Source: Gemmatimonadota bacterium | GTDB lineage: Bacteria > Gemmatimonadota > Gemmatimonadetes > Gemmatimonadales > GWC2-71-9 | Direction: 5' to 3' | NCBI GenBank assembly: GCA_016720805.1 | Contig: JADKJZ010000006.1 | Span: 1-64,000, forward strand | Length of the DNA stretch: 64,000 nucleotides | In this document: positions 52,323 to 59,501 of the stretch, piece by piece | Numbering within the stretch: position 1 is the stretch's first letter | Layout of the letters: each line of letters opens with the position of its first letter | Notes under the pieces: model-generated | The model's input: only the letters and a program-made list of their open reading frames with translations | What the model was told of the DNA's origin: nothing | Database searches by the model: none | Program-made: the position numbers and the translations under genes

Positions 52323-53606
52323 TCAGGGCACGGCGCGCGCCATGTCGGCCATGGTGACCGCCAGCAGCATCGCCATCTTCGTCGCCGGCAGGGCGCTCGG
52401 CCACTGCGCCGATTCCGTCAGCGTGTGTTGGCCGGTGCCGGCGGCCCGCCCGATCGAGATGCTGGGAATTTTCCGGACCACGCCCAGGTTGGCGTCGGTG
52501 CTGCCCGTCGGGATGGCCTCCTCGGCGCCGGGCATCGCCATCGTGATGCCGAGGGCATGGTGGATGTCGATCGCCGTCTGCACCAGCGGATGCGCCCGGG
52601 CGCCCGCCAGCATCGCCGCGGTGCCCCCTGCCCCATTCCGCACTTCTGCTTCCATCCGGAACCCGACCCCTTCCTTCGTGGCCGCCTCGCGCGCGATCCG
52701 CTCGATGCGCTTGTCGAGGGAATCGAGCAGCACCGGATCGGGCGAGCGCAGATCGACCGTGAACGCCATCTCCTGCGGAATTCCGTTGTAGATCACGCCA
52801 CCGTGCACCTGGCCGACATTGATCACGGCGCCATCGGGCAGCGGGCCGAACTCGAGGGCGTAGATGTCGCGGATGGCCGTGGCCATAGCCTTCACCGGCG
52901 TGGCGCGTCCGCGCGAGAAGAGGGTGTGCGAGCCGGGCGAGGTGTAGACATAGCGGGTCCAGTAGATGCCGAGCGCGCCATAGTTGACCGGGCCAAGCCC
53001 GCCGTCGATGGCGATCAGCAGGTCGGGACGGGCGTTATGCTGCAGCCAATACTCCATCCCCTTGAGGCCGATCTCCTCCTGCGTCGTGGCGACGAAGACG
53101 ATGTCACCACGCGTCACCACCTTCGCCGCATTCATCGCCCGGATCATCGCCAGCATGTTGGCCACGCCGGCGGTGTTGTCGAAGATGCCGGGCGCATGCA
53201 GGCTATCACCCATCCGCCGGACGGTGCCGACCACCGAGGGATCGTGCACCACATCCATGTGGACCGCGATCACCACCGAGGGACCGCCACCGCGCCCCCG
53301 ACGCACGCCGGTCACGTTGCCGATCGAATCGGTGCGGACCTCGAGCCCCTCCGCCTCCATCACCTTCCGGACGTACGCCCCGCGCACCTCCTCATGGCGC
53401 GACAGACCCGGCATCTGGGTCAACGCGATCCACTCCTCCACCTGCGCCGGAAAGCCGCGGTCCAGCTGCGCCAGTGCCGCCTTCATGTCGGGGCGCTGCA
53501 TCAGCGCCGGGTTCCACGAGGTGGCGGGGCGAGTGCCTTGCGCCGTGAGCGCGGTGTTGCCGATCAGCGTGAGGAGGAGGAGGAGGAGCAAGCTTCGACG
53601 ACGCAT
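52323..53606 (-). CDS. Exported M20-family metallopeptidase
   Basis: 427 residues with a signal peptide (MRRRSLLLLLLLTLIGNTAL, cut after TAQG). Zinc site: VVIAVHMDVVHDPSVVG (His, catalytic Asp), PGIFDNTAGVANMLAMIRAM (bridging Asp), FVATTQEEIGLKGMEYWL (catalytic Glu pair), LIAIDGGLGPVNYGA (Asp) and AGTGQHTLTES (last His). The dimerisation lid is in between (VINVGQVHGGVIYNGIPQEM, AFTVDLRSPDP). Likely an exported aminopeptidase or dipeptidase. Its stop lies 2 bp from the convergent uvrA stop. Confidence 0.9.
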   Translation of the reverse strand: MRRRSLLLLLLLTLIGNTALTAQGTRPATSWNPALMQRPDMKAALAQLDRGFPAQVEEWIALTQMPGLSRHEEVRGAYVRKVMEAEGLEVRTDSIGNVTGVRRGRGGGPSVVIAVHMDVVHDPSVVGTVRRMGDSLHAPGIFDNTAGVANMLAMIRAMNAAKVVTRGDIVFVATTQEEIGLKGMEYWLQHNARPDLLIAIDGGLGPVNYGALGIYWTRYVYTSPGSHTLFSRGRATPVKAMATAIRDIYALEFGPLPDGAVINVGQVHGGVIYNGIPQEMAFTVDLRSPDPVLLDSLDKRIERIAREAATKEGVGFRMEAEVRNGAGGTAAMLAGARAHPLVQTAIDIHHALGITMAMPGAEEAIPTGSTDANLGVVRKIPSISIGRAAGTGQHTLTESAQWPSALPATKMAMLLAVTMADMARAVP

Positions 53607-53631
53607 GGGTACTCCCGTAATGTGAGGTGTA

Positions 53632-53707
53632 CTCGATCATCGATCATCGATCATCCATCATCGATCATCGATCATCCATCATCCATCATCCATCATCCAT
53701 CATCCCT
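53632..53707. repeat. Heptamer array I joining two families (TCATCGA then TCCATCA)
   Basis: Units of ATCGATC run into units of ATCCATC in one uninterrupted register: TCATCGA units, one TCATCCA, TCATCGA units again, then five TCATCCA/TCCATCA units. The two families differ by one base and keep the same phase. The array contains the stop codon of the downstream-encoded aromatic amino-acid decarboxylase (53686-53688). Confidence 0.85.
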
Positions 53708-55083
53708 GCTTCCTGCATCACCCGCCACACTTCCCGCACATGCCTTTCCTCGGTCCTGAACGCGCCGATGGCCACGCGGATCGCATACCGCCCGCCGAGT
53801 GTCGTCTGCGTCACCTGCACCGTGCCAATGGCGTTGACGCGCGCGACGATCTGCGCGTTGTGCGCGCTGAGCGCGGCCTCGTCGCCGGCCAGCACGGGCG
53901 GAACGTGGCGCACCACCACCAGCCCGAGTGGCGCAGGGGCGAGGCGCTCCCACTCCGGCGTGGCATCGACCCAGCGCGCGAGCTCGTGGCCCAGCGCGAT
54001 GTGCGTCCGGATCATCGCACGCAGCGCCTCGGCGCCGTAGCTGCGCAGCACGAACCAGAGCTTGAGCGCGCGGAAGCGCCGGCCCAGGGGAATGCCCCAG
54101 TCGCGATAGTTCACCACGTCGGCATCGTGCCGCGTGCGCAGGTAGGCCGGTGCCGTCGCGAAGGTCTCCAGCAGCGCATCGACGTCGCGCACGAAATACG
54201 CGCTGCAGTCGAAGTTGGTCATCAACCACTTGTGCGGGTTCGTGACCATCGAGTCGGCCACCTCGACCCCATCGAGCAAGGGACGGAACTCGGGGACGAT
54301 CGCGGCCGACCCACCATACGCCGCGTCGATGTGATACCAGGCGCCGTGCCGTTGGGCAATCTCCCCGATGGCGCGGAGCGGGTCGCACGCGGTCGACGAC
54401 GTCGTCCCCATCGTCGCGCAGACGATCAGTGGCACCAGCCCGGCGGCCACATCATCCGCCATCATCATGGCGAGTACCTCGGGGCGCATCGCGAAGTCGC
54501 CATCGACCGCAACCACGCGGCAGTGCGAGTCGGCGAGCCCGCTCAATCGCGCCGCCTTCGCCACGGACGAGTGGGCCTCGCTCGACCAGTAGGCGGTGCA
54601 GCGCGACAGGTTGGCCCCCGCGCGTTGCCGTGCCGTCAGGAACGCCACCAGCGTCGACGACGACGCCGTGTCCTGGATCACGCCGGTGAAGCCGTCGGGC
54701 AGGCTGAGCAGCTGCCGGTACCAGGCCATCACCACCTGCTCGAGTTCCGTCGCGGCGGGCGAGGTAACCCAGCTCATGCACTGCGCCGCGAGCCCGGCGG
54801 TGAGGAATTCGCCGAGGATCGACGGCGGCGATGCGTTCGACGGGAAGAAGGCGAACCACCCCGGGTGACCCCAGTGGGTCATCCCCGGGACGATCTGCGT
54901 GCGGAAATCGTCGAGGATCTGGTCGAACGGCTCGCCGCCTTCGGGCGCGGTGGTCGGCAACGCGCGACGCAACGCTCCCGGCATGACGTCCGGGACGATG
55001 CGCTGCTGCTCGATGTCGCGGAGGTAATCCGCCAGCCAGTCGACGATGGCATGGCCGTGCCGGCGGAATTCCTCCGGCTGCAT
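53686..55083 (-). CDS. Pyridoxal-dependent aromatic amino-acid decarboxylase family protein
   Basis: 465 residues. Group II decarboxylase motifs: MQPEEFRRHGHAIVDWLADY, THWGHPGWFAFFPSNASPPS, GVIQDTASSSTLVAFLTARQ, AYWSSEAHSSVAKAARLSGL, VCATMGTTSSTACDPLRAIG, WYHIDAAYGGSAAIVPEFRP and the PLP-lysine site DSMVTNPHKWLMTNFDCSAY. Likely removes CO2 from tryptophan, tyrosine or DOPA-type substrates; the exact one is open. ATG 55083 overlaps the upstream peptidase stop by 1 bp. The C-terminal MQEAGMMDDG and stop are coded by the heptamer array, so the natural end was probably a little different. Confidence 0.92.
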   Translation of the reverse strand: MQPEEFRRHGHAIVDWLADYLRDIEQQRIVPDVMPGALRRALPTTAPEGGEPFDQILDDFRTQIVPGMTHWGHPGWFAFFPSNASPPSILGEFLTAGLAAQCMSWVTSPAATELEQVVMAWYRQLLSLPDGFTGVIQDTASSSTLVAFLTARQRAGANLSRCTAYWSSEAHSSVAKAARLSGLADSHCRVVAVDGDFAMRPEVLAMMMADDVAAGLVPLIVCATMGTTSSTACDPLRAIGEIAQRHGAWYHIDAAYGGSAAIVPEFRPLLDGVEVADSMVTNPHKWLMTNFDCSAYFVRDVDALLETFATAPAYLRTRHDADVVNYRDWGIPLGRRFRALKLWFVLRSYGAEALRAMIRTHIALGHELARWVDATPEWERLAPAPLGLVVVRHVPPVLAGDEAALSAHNAQIVARVNAIGTVQVTQTTLGGRYAIRVAIGAFRTEERHVREVWRVMQEAGMMDDG

Positions 55084-56441
55084 CAAGGCGTCCGGGTCGC
55101 GGCCGGCTTGGCCACGCCGCTCCGTCCCTGCGCCATCAACTTCTCGATGTCGGCGACGGTGCGCGGGGCGCCCTTGGTCAGGATCTCGTAGCCGTTGTCG
55201 GTCACCAGCACGACGTCCTCGATCCGCACGCCGAGCGACTCCGCCGGGAGATAGATGCCGGGCTCGATCGTGAAGGTCACCCCCGGCTGCAGCGTGGCGA
55301 ACTGCGGATTGAGGTCGTGCACGTCCAGACCGACGGGGTGCGAGAGCCCGTGAATGAAGAACTTCCAATTCTCGCAGGTGATGGTCGGGTCGCAGATCGT
55401 CCCCGAGTGCTCCTTCATCCAGCCGCGCGCAATCTGCTCCAGCCGTGCCAACGTCGTCCCCGGCTTCACCGAGTCGATCGCCGCCTGCTGCGCGCCGAGG
55501 ACGAGCTCGTAGACCGCCTTCTGCCGCGGCGTGAACTTCCCGCTAATCGGGAAGGTGCGCGTCAGGTCGGTGCTGTAGTAGCCGAACTCGGCGGCGGCAT
55601 CGATCAGGACCACTTCACCCGGCTTGCTCTGCCGACGCGAGATGTCGTAGTGCAGGATGGTGCTGTTCGGTCCCGAGCCGACGATGCTCGGATAGCCGAC
55701 GCGCTCGGCGCCGCGCCGACGGAAGGTGTATTCGACGATCCCTTCGATCTCGTATTCCCACATCCCAGGCCGGCTCTGCTGCATGGCGGCGCTGTGCGCC
55801 TCGGCGGTGATCGACGAGGCGAGCCGCAGCCGGCGGATCTCGTCGGCATCCTTGACCCAGCGCAGCGGCGCCAGGGTGCGTCGCTCGTTGATCCGCGTCA
55901 GCCCGGTGGCGGTGAGCAGCGAATCGACCGTCGGCGCGAAGGCGTCGGGCGGCGTGGTCGGAATGGGCGCACCGGCGACGCGGGCAGCGCGCACCGGGGT
56001 CGGCAGCGGCTTGATCGACGCCATCGGGAGGCCGGTGACACGCACGGCCATCGTGTCGGCATACACGCGCGCGGCGCTCCACGCATCGCGGACGGCCGGC
56101 GGCGCGGGGAGGTAGAGCGTCATGCTTCCCTGCGCGCTCCCCGAGTCGGGCTGGATGAAGACGAGCCGACCGCCGGGGCTCTCGACGCCGGTGAAGTAGA
56201 AAAAGTTGGCGTTCTCGCGATAGTCGGCGTCCTGCGGGTACTCCCCCCGATCGATGCTCTTGATCTTGCTCGACTCGATCACGGCCACGCCCTTCGGCAT
56301 CGTCGCCAGGAAGGCGGCACGACGCTTCTGGAGCAGTTCGACCGGCACCGGTCCGCCGGGCGAGCTGATCTGGGCTGCCAGCGGGGCGGCCGCGGTCAGG
56401 ACGAGGGCGGGCAGCAGCAGGCGGACGAGGGCAGAGCGCAT
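55083..56441 (-). CDS. Exported M24B Xaa-Pro aminopeptidase
   Basis: 452 residues with a signal peptide (MRSALVRLLLPALVLTAAAP, cut after LAAQ). Creatinase/aminopeptidase P layout: an N-terminal domain (RRAAFLATMPKGVAVIESSK, YRENANFFYFTGVESPGGRL) and a pita-bread domain with the metal ligands VVLIDAAAEFGYYSTDLTRT (two Asp), IHGLSHPVGLDVHDLN (His), FTIEPGIYLP (Glu) and GVRIEDVVLVTDNGYEILT (Glu). Cleaves X-Pro bonds outside the cytoplasm, complementing the other exported peptidases. Encoded just before the decarboxylase with a 1-bp overlap, hinting at peptide-derived amino acids as decarboxylase substrates. Confidence 0.93.
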   Translation of the reverse strand: MRSALVRLLLPALVLTAAAPLAAQISSPGGPVPVELLQKRRAAFLATMPKGVAVIESSKIKSIDRGEYPQDADYRENANFFYFTGVESPGGRLVFIQPDSGSAQGSMTLYLPAPPAVRDAWSAARVYADTMAVRVTGLPMASIKPLPTPVRAARVAGAPIPTTPPDAFAPTVDSLLTATGLTRINERRTLAPLRWVKDADEIRRLRLASSITAEAHSAAMQQSRPGMWEYEIEGIVEYTFRRRGAERVGYPSIVGSGPNSTILHYDISRRQSKPGEVVLIDAAAEFGYYSTDLTRTFPISGKFTPRQKAVYELVLGAQQAAIDSVKPGTTLARLEQIARGWMKEHSGTICDPTITCENWKFFIHGLSHPVGLDVHDLNPQFATLQPGVTFTIEPGIYLPAESLGVRIEDVVLVTDNGYEILTKGAPRTVADIEKLMAQGRSGVAKPAATRTP

Positions 56442-56487
56442 CGCGGGGAACCTCGGATGGGGATTGGGGGGACCAGCCCGAACGCAC

Positions 56488-56526
56488 GACGGGCCGCCGA
56501 AGTCTACATCAACTCGGCGGCCCGTC
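56488..56526 (-). terminator. Strong hairpin downstream of rpmG
   Basis: A perfect 13-bp inverted repeat (GACGGGCCGCCGA and its complement) with a 13-nt loop, 30 bp beyond the rpmG stop. There is no T-run on either side, so it is either a U-less terminator or an mRNA 3'-end protector. Confidence 0.5.
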
Positions 56527-56557
56527 CAGTTGCTTCACATCCACAGTGCAGCGACGA

Positions 56558-56716
56558 CTACTTCTCTTCCTTGAAGTTCGCGTGGCGCTTGAGCATCGGA
56601 TCGTACTTCCGCAGCTCCATGCGCTCAGGGTGCTTCTTCGGGTTCTTCGTCGTCACGTACATGTAGGCGCTCTCGCTGCTGCGGAGCTTGACCTGCACAC
56701 GTCCCTTCTTCGCCAT
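56558..56716 (-). CDS. rpmG: 50S ribosomal protein L33
   Basis: 52 residues: MAKKGRVQVKLRSSESAYMY, then VTTKNPKKHPERMELRKYDP and MLKRHANFKEEK. The TTKNPKKHPERMELRKYDP segment is the L33 signature. There are no CxxC pairs, so it is the zinc-independent form. Too short to stand out by length alone; recognised by sequence. It lies 18 bp downstream of rpsN on the same strand. Confidence 0.95.
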   Translation of the reverse strand: MAKKGRVQVKLRSSESAYMYVTTKNPKKHPERMELRKYDPMLKRHANFKEEK

Positions 56717-56734
56717 GGTGTCGTCTCCTCGGCC

Positions 56735-57040
56735 TTACCAGGAGGCCTTGCGGACGCCGGGGATCTTCCCCTCGAGCGCCATCTCACGGAATGCAATGCG
56801 CGACAGCCCGAAGCGACGCACGAAGGCGTGCGCGCGGCCCGACACCTGGCACCGGTTCTTGATGCGGACCGGCGACGAGTTGCGCGGCAGCGCCTGCAGC
56901 TTGCGCATCGCCGCATCCTTCTCGGCCTCGTTCGCGGTCAACGACCGGATGACGGCCTTGAGCTTGGTCCGCTGTTCGCGGTGCCGTGCGGTGAGCGTCT
57001 TCCGCTTCTCGTTGCGCTCGATCCAGCTGGTCTTCGCCAT
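56735..57040 (-). CDS. rpsN: 30S ribosomal protein S14
   Basis: 101 residues (MAKTSWIERNEKRKTLTARH start; NRCQVSGRAHAFVRRFGLSR, IAFREMALEGKIPGVRKASW end). Length and the absence of the CxxC...CxxC zinc knuckle put it in the long, zinc-free class like the E. coli protein. The NRCxxSGR..F.R.FGLSRI..RE....G.IPGV.KASW pattern is definitive. Followed by rpmG; both lack zinc ligands. Its location away from the main ribosomal protein operon means a second S14 copy could exist elsewhere. Confidence 0.95.
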   Translation of the reverse strand: MAKTSWIERNEKRKTLTARHREQRTKLKAVIRSLTANEAEKDAAMRKLQALPRNSSPVRIKNRCQVSGRAHAFVRRFGLSRIAFREMALEGKIPGVRKASW

Positions 57041-57198
57041 GGTCCCTCTGACTCCTGCGGGGCGCCCCGCGTACCGTTCTGGTGCTGCTGCCGGGAGCCT
57101 CCCGACAACACCCAACCGACGGGCGGGGCGCCGCCCCACCGTGGCTGGATCCGTAATCAGCCCCCTAAAATGGGGGCGGGGTGGGCTTTAGGGAAGGG

Positions 57199-57233
57199 GG
57201 TCCCCCCGGACCGGGTGCTTGAGAGGGGACCCC
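57199..57233 (-). terminator. GC-rich hairpin between beta-propeller gene and rpsN
   Basis: GGGGTCCCC and GGGGACCCC can pair with a loop of about 15 nt, a few bases beyond the stop of the beta-propeller gene. No T-run follows on the minus strand. Next to it (57165-57178) CCCCCTAAAATGGGGG is a second small hairpin. Confidence 0.35.
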
Positions 57234-57241
57234 GACCGGGC

Positions 57242-58780
57242 TCAGTCCCGGCGGAGGGCGCCGGTGGCCCGTTCGACACGGACCACGAACTGGTCGGCGT
57301 CACCCAGGCTCTGGGCAAAGACCGCCTCGGTCCCCGGGTCGAGGTCGGCCCGGCCGAAGAAGCGACCCACGGCCCAGAGGGCACCATCGCTCGTCTGCCC
57401 CATCCCGGACCCGATCGAGACGTTGGCGTCGCCACCCACGACGGCGCCGAGGGTGTTGACCCAGCGCAGGTCGCCCGCCGGTGTCACCGAGAGGAGGTAG
57501 GCATCGGCCGCCCCGCTGGTGCCGAGCGCCGTCTTGAGGATGACGCCGGCGCCGGGATCGAAATCGACGCTCTCCGAGAACCAGCCGGAGAGGTAGAAGT
57601 TGTTCTCCCCGTCGACCATCAGCCCCTGCACGCCGTCGCTCCCTGCCCCACCGAAGCGTCGACCCGATCCGACATACTGTCCCGCGACGCCGAAGCGCGC
57701 CAGGAAGACGTCGGTGCCACCCTGCGAGACGACCAGCGCGCTGCCGGGACCGCCATCGAGATCGGCGGTACCGGAGAACATCCCCGCCACGACCAGCGTG
57801 CCGCCTGGTTCAATCAAGAGGCTGTTGTGCGAGAGGTATTCCGCGCCACTGCCGCCGCCGCGCACGGCCCACTGGACGCCCAGCGAGGGCGCGAGCTGGG
57901 CCAGGAAGAAGTCGGTCTCGCCGGCCGAGATCAGCAGCAACGGCGAGCCGCCGTTGCCGAAGGTCGCAGTGCCGCTGAACTCACCACCGACGATCACGTC
58001 ACCCGTGGCGGTGCGCGTCAGTGCGGAGCCCGCGTCGTTGTCGAGGCCGCCGAATTGCGCGACCTGCTTGAAGATCCCGTCGCTCGAGTAGCGGGCGACG
58101 TATGCGTCCGTGCCGCCGCGCGAGGTGAGCAGCGCCGCGCCGGTCCCTTGATCGAAGTCCACCGTGCCGGCAAATGCGCCGGTGACGAGGATGTCGCCGG
58201 TGGGCTCGACCAGGACGTCGCGTCCCTCGTCGACATCGCTCGCGCCGCCGATCGCGATGGCCCAGATGCAGCTCCCCGTGGCGGAGAACTTCATCACGAA
58301 GGCGTCGCGCGCGCCGACGATCGTGACCGGGCGGCCGCTGCAGAGCGTCCCCGACGTGATCGTGCCGGTGACGACGACGCCACCATCGGCGGTGAGGGCG
58401 AGGTCGGATGGCAGATCGGCACCGGTGCCACCGAAGTTGGTGGCCCAGGCCAGCGAGCCATCGTCGCGGTACTTCGCGACCGCGCCATCGGCAGGCCCGA
58501 TCGCGTTGCGCACGACCGCGGTGCTGCCTGGATCGAAGTCCACCGAGCCCTGGAAGTAGCCGACGACGATGGCGCTGTTGAAGCCGTCGATCGCGACACC
58601 AGTCGCGAAGTCCGGTCCGAAGGCGCCCACCCGGAACGGCAGGTTCGGCACCACGGCGGGCGGAGGGGGCGGCGTGACGGGGCCGGTGACATCCGGCTCG
58701 AAGGTGCCACGGCACGCGCCGAGGAGGAGAAGCGTCGCGGCCAGGAAGGGTGCGAGGCGGGAGGCGGGTGGGAGGGTCAT
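57242..58780 (-). CDS. Beta-propeller (SBBP-like repeat) lipoprotein
   Basis: 512 residues. The signal peptide ends with a lipobox (LLLLGACRGTF), then a Pro-rich linker (TGPVTPPPPPAVV). The rest is a series of about eight imperfect repeats of 45-55 residues, each with a VxxxGxFxGxxDFDPG-like unit: GYFQGSVDFDPGSTAVV, GAFAGTVDFDQGTGAALL, GEFSGTATFGNGG, GMFSGTADLDGGPGSAL, GWFSESVDFDPGAGVIL, GRFFGRADLDPGTEAVF. This is the bacterial SBBP/beta-propeller pattern. Probably exposed in the periplasm or at the cell surface; binding partner unknown. A TACTCT box lies 7 nt before the ATG. Confidence 0.85.
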   Translation of the reverse strand: MTLPPASRLAPFLAATLLLLGACRGTFEPDVTGPVTPPPPPAVVPNLPFRVGAFGPDFATGVAIDGFNSAIVVGYFQGSVDFDPGSTAVVRNAIGPADGAVAKYRDDGSLAWATNFGGTGADLPSDLALTADGGVVVTGTITSGTLCSGRPVTIVGARDAFVMKFSATGSCIWAIAIGGASDVDEGRDVLVEPTGDILVTGAFAGTVDFDQGTGAALLTSRGGTDAYVARYSSDGIFKQVAQFGGLDNDAGSALTRTATGDVIVGGEFSGTATFGNGGSPLLLISAGETDFFLAQLAPSLGVQWAVRGGGSGAEYLSHNSLLIEPGGTLVVAGMFSGTADLDGGPGSALVVSQGGTDVFLARFGVAGQYVGSGRRFGGAGSDGVQGLMVDGENNFYLSGWFSESVDFDPGAGVILKTALGTSGAADAYLLSVTPAGDLRWVNTLGAVVGGDANVSIGSGMGQTSDGALWAVGRFFGRADLDPGTEAVFAQSLGDADQFVVRVERATGALRRD

Positions 58781-58787
58781 GGTGTGG

Positions 58788-58793
58788 AGAGTA
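58788..58793 (-). promoter_or_regulatory. -10-like box (TACTCT) 7 nt before the beta-propeller gene
   Basis: Minus-strand TACTCT ends 7 nt before ATG 58780; no ribosome binding site in between. Confidence 0.4.
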
Positions 58794-58867
58794 TCGGAGG
58801 AGGGCGCAGGTGTCGAGAGGTGGGGCCGGGGCGCCCGTCGCGGGGCTTGTGGCTCGCTGCTCGAATG

Positions 58868-58899
58868 AAAAAAGACGGGTCCACCGAAGTAGACCCGTC
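58868..58899 (-). terminator. Intrinsic terminator of tRNA-Asn
   Basis: On the minus strand, GACGGGTCTAC, a TTCG-containing loop and the matching arm GTGGACCCGTC are followed by TTTTTT. It begins 7 nt after the tRNA 3' end: a classic Rho-independent terminator. Confidence 0.88.
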
Positions 58900-58905
58900 C
58901 ATTAG

Positions 58906-58978
58906 CTCCCGAGGAGGGACTTGAACCCCCGACCCGCTGATTAACAGTCAGCTGCTCTACCAACTGAGCTACTCGGGA
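58906..58978 (-). tRNA. tRNA-Asn (anticodon GTT)
   Basis: A 73-nt cloverleaf on the minus strand: acceptor arm TCCCGAG/CTCGGGA, D-arm with AGCTCAGTTGGTAGAGCA, anticodon stem-loop CTGACTGTTAATCAG with GTT, T-loop GGTTCAAGTCC, and discriminator G. The CCA end is not encoded. Transcribed alone and followed by an intrinsic terminator. Confidence 0.97.
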
Positions 58979-59055
58979 CTGTGACCGCCAAGATGGTGCT
59001 TCGACGGGACGGCAAAGTAGCGAATGGAGGGAAAGGCGGCAAGAGAACCAGAAAT

Positions 59056-59227
59056 GGGATGATGGATGATGGATGATGGATGATGGATGATGGATTGGGG
59101 TGAGGGCGACCCCCGGCGGCCTCCCAGGTCCTTCGACTCCGCGTCGGCCTCGCCGCCGCTCCGCTCAGGATGACAATCCGCCCCAAGCCTCGTGATCCAT
59201 CATCCATCATCCATGATCCATCATCCT
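59056..59227. repeat. Heptamer-repeat inverted-arm element J (TCCATCA family) with internal dispersed-repeat motif
   Basis: The left arm 59056-59097 consists of six GATGATG-phase units (GGATGAT repeated); the right arm 59193-59227 is its inverse; 30 of 31 positions are complementary. The 95-bp spacer contains TCCTTCGACTCCGCG...CGCTCCGCTCAGGATGACA (59128-59174), a split version of the CCTGAGCGGAGTCGAAGGA motif that is common in dispersed repeats of many bacterial phyla. Confidence 0.85.
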
Positions 59228-59488
59228 GCCTCTTCCGCCGTTCCGGCAGTCCACCCGCCGATCTGGCCCTATTTCCGGCCACCACGTCCGAAACGTTGCC
59301 GCTCAACGACTTAGACACGCCAATGAGCGAACACTCACACCTGCAACTCAAATGCGAGCACTCACTCTTGCACCTGAGCGGTCAGGTGCGCCGAAAAGGC
59401 CGAATTGTGGCAGGACTCCAACGTCGTAAGTCGTTGTGGAAAATACTGTTACGCCATTTTTAGCACTACCGTTTTGCCGTCCGCTGAC

Positions 59489-59494
59489 TACCTT
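59489..59494 (+). promoter_or_regulatory. -10-like box (TACCTT) 7 nt before holB
   Basis: TACCTT, CCGCACC, then ATG 59502; no Shine-Dalgarno sequence. Confidence 0.4.
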
Positions 59495-59501
59495 CCGCAC
59501 C

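Larger units (their letters stand above)
59000..59501. other. Gene-free 500-bp stretch between tRNA-Asn and holB
   Basis: It holds heptamer element J (59056-59227) and then a relatively AT-rich segment (59285-59480) with a pair of 24-bp imperfect direct repeats beginning at 59327 and 59354 (19 of 24 identical), 27 bp apart. A small frame from ATG 59323 (46 codons) has no recognisable features. A TACCTT box for holB ends the region. Confidence 0.6.

Noticed and set aside
53632..53707. CRISPR array
   Set aside because: Repeats are 7 bp and directly adjacent with no unique spacers, and no cas genes are present. Same for the other heptamer arrays.
57041..57241. Riboswitch or Zur operator upstream of rpsN
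   Set aside because: Only small GC-rich hairpins are visible; no known riboswitch core or Zur-like palindrome could be recognised.
59170..59463. Small + strand frame in the holB upstream region (including a 46-codon version from ATG 59323)
   Set aside because: The first part is heptamer repeat; the rest has no ribosome binding site, no recognisable domain and overlaps direct repeats and the promoter region.
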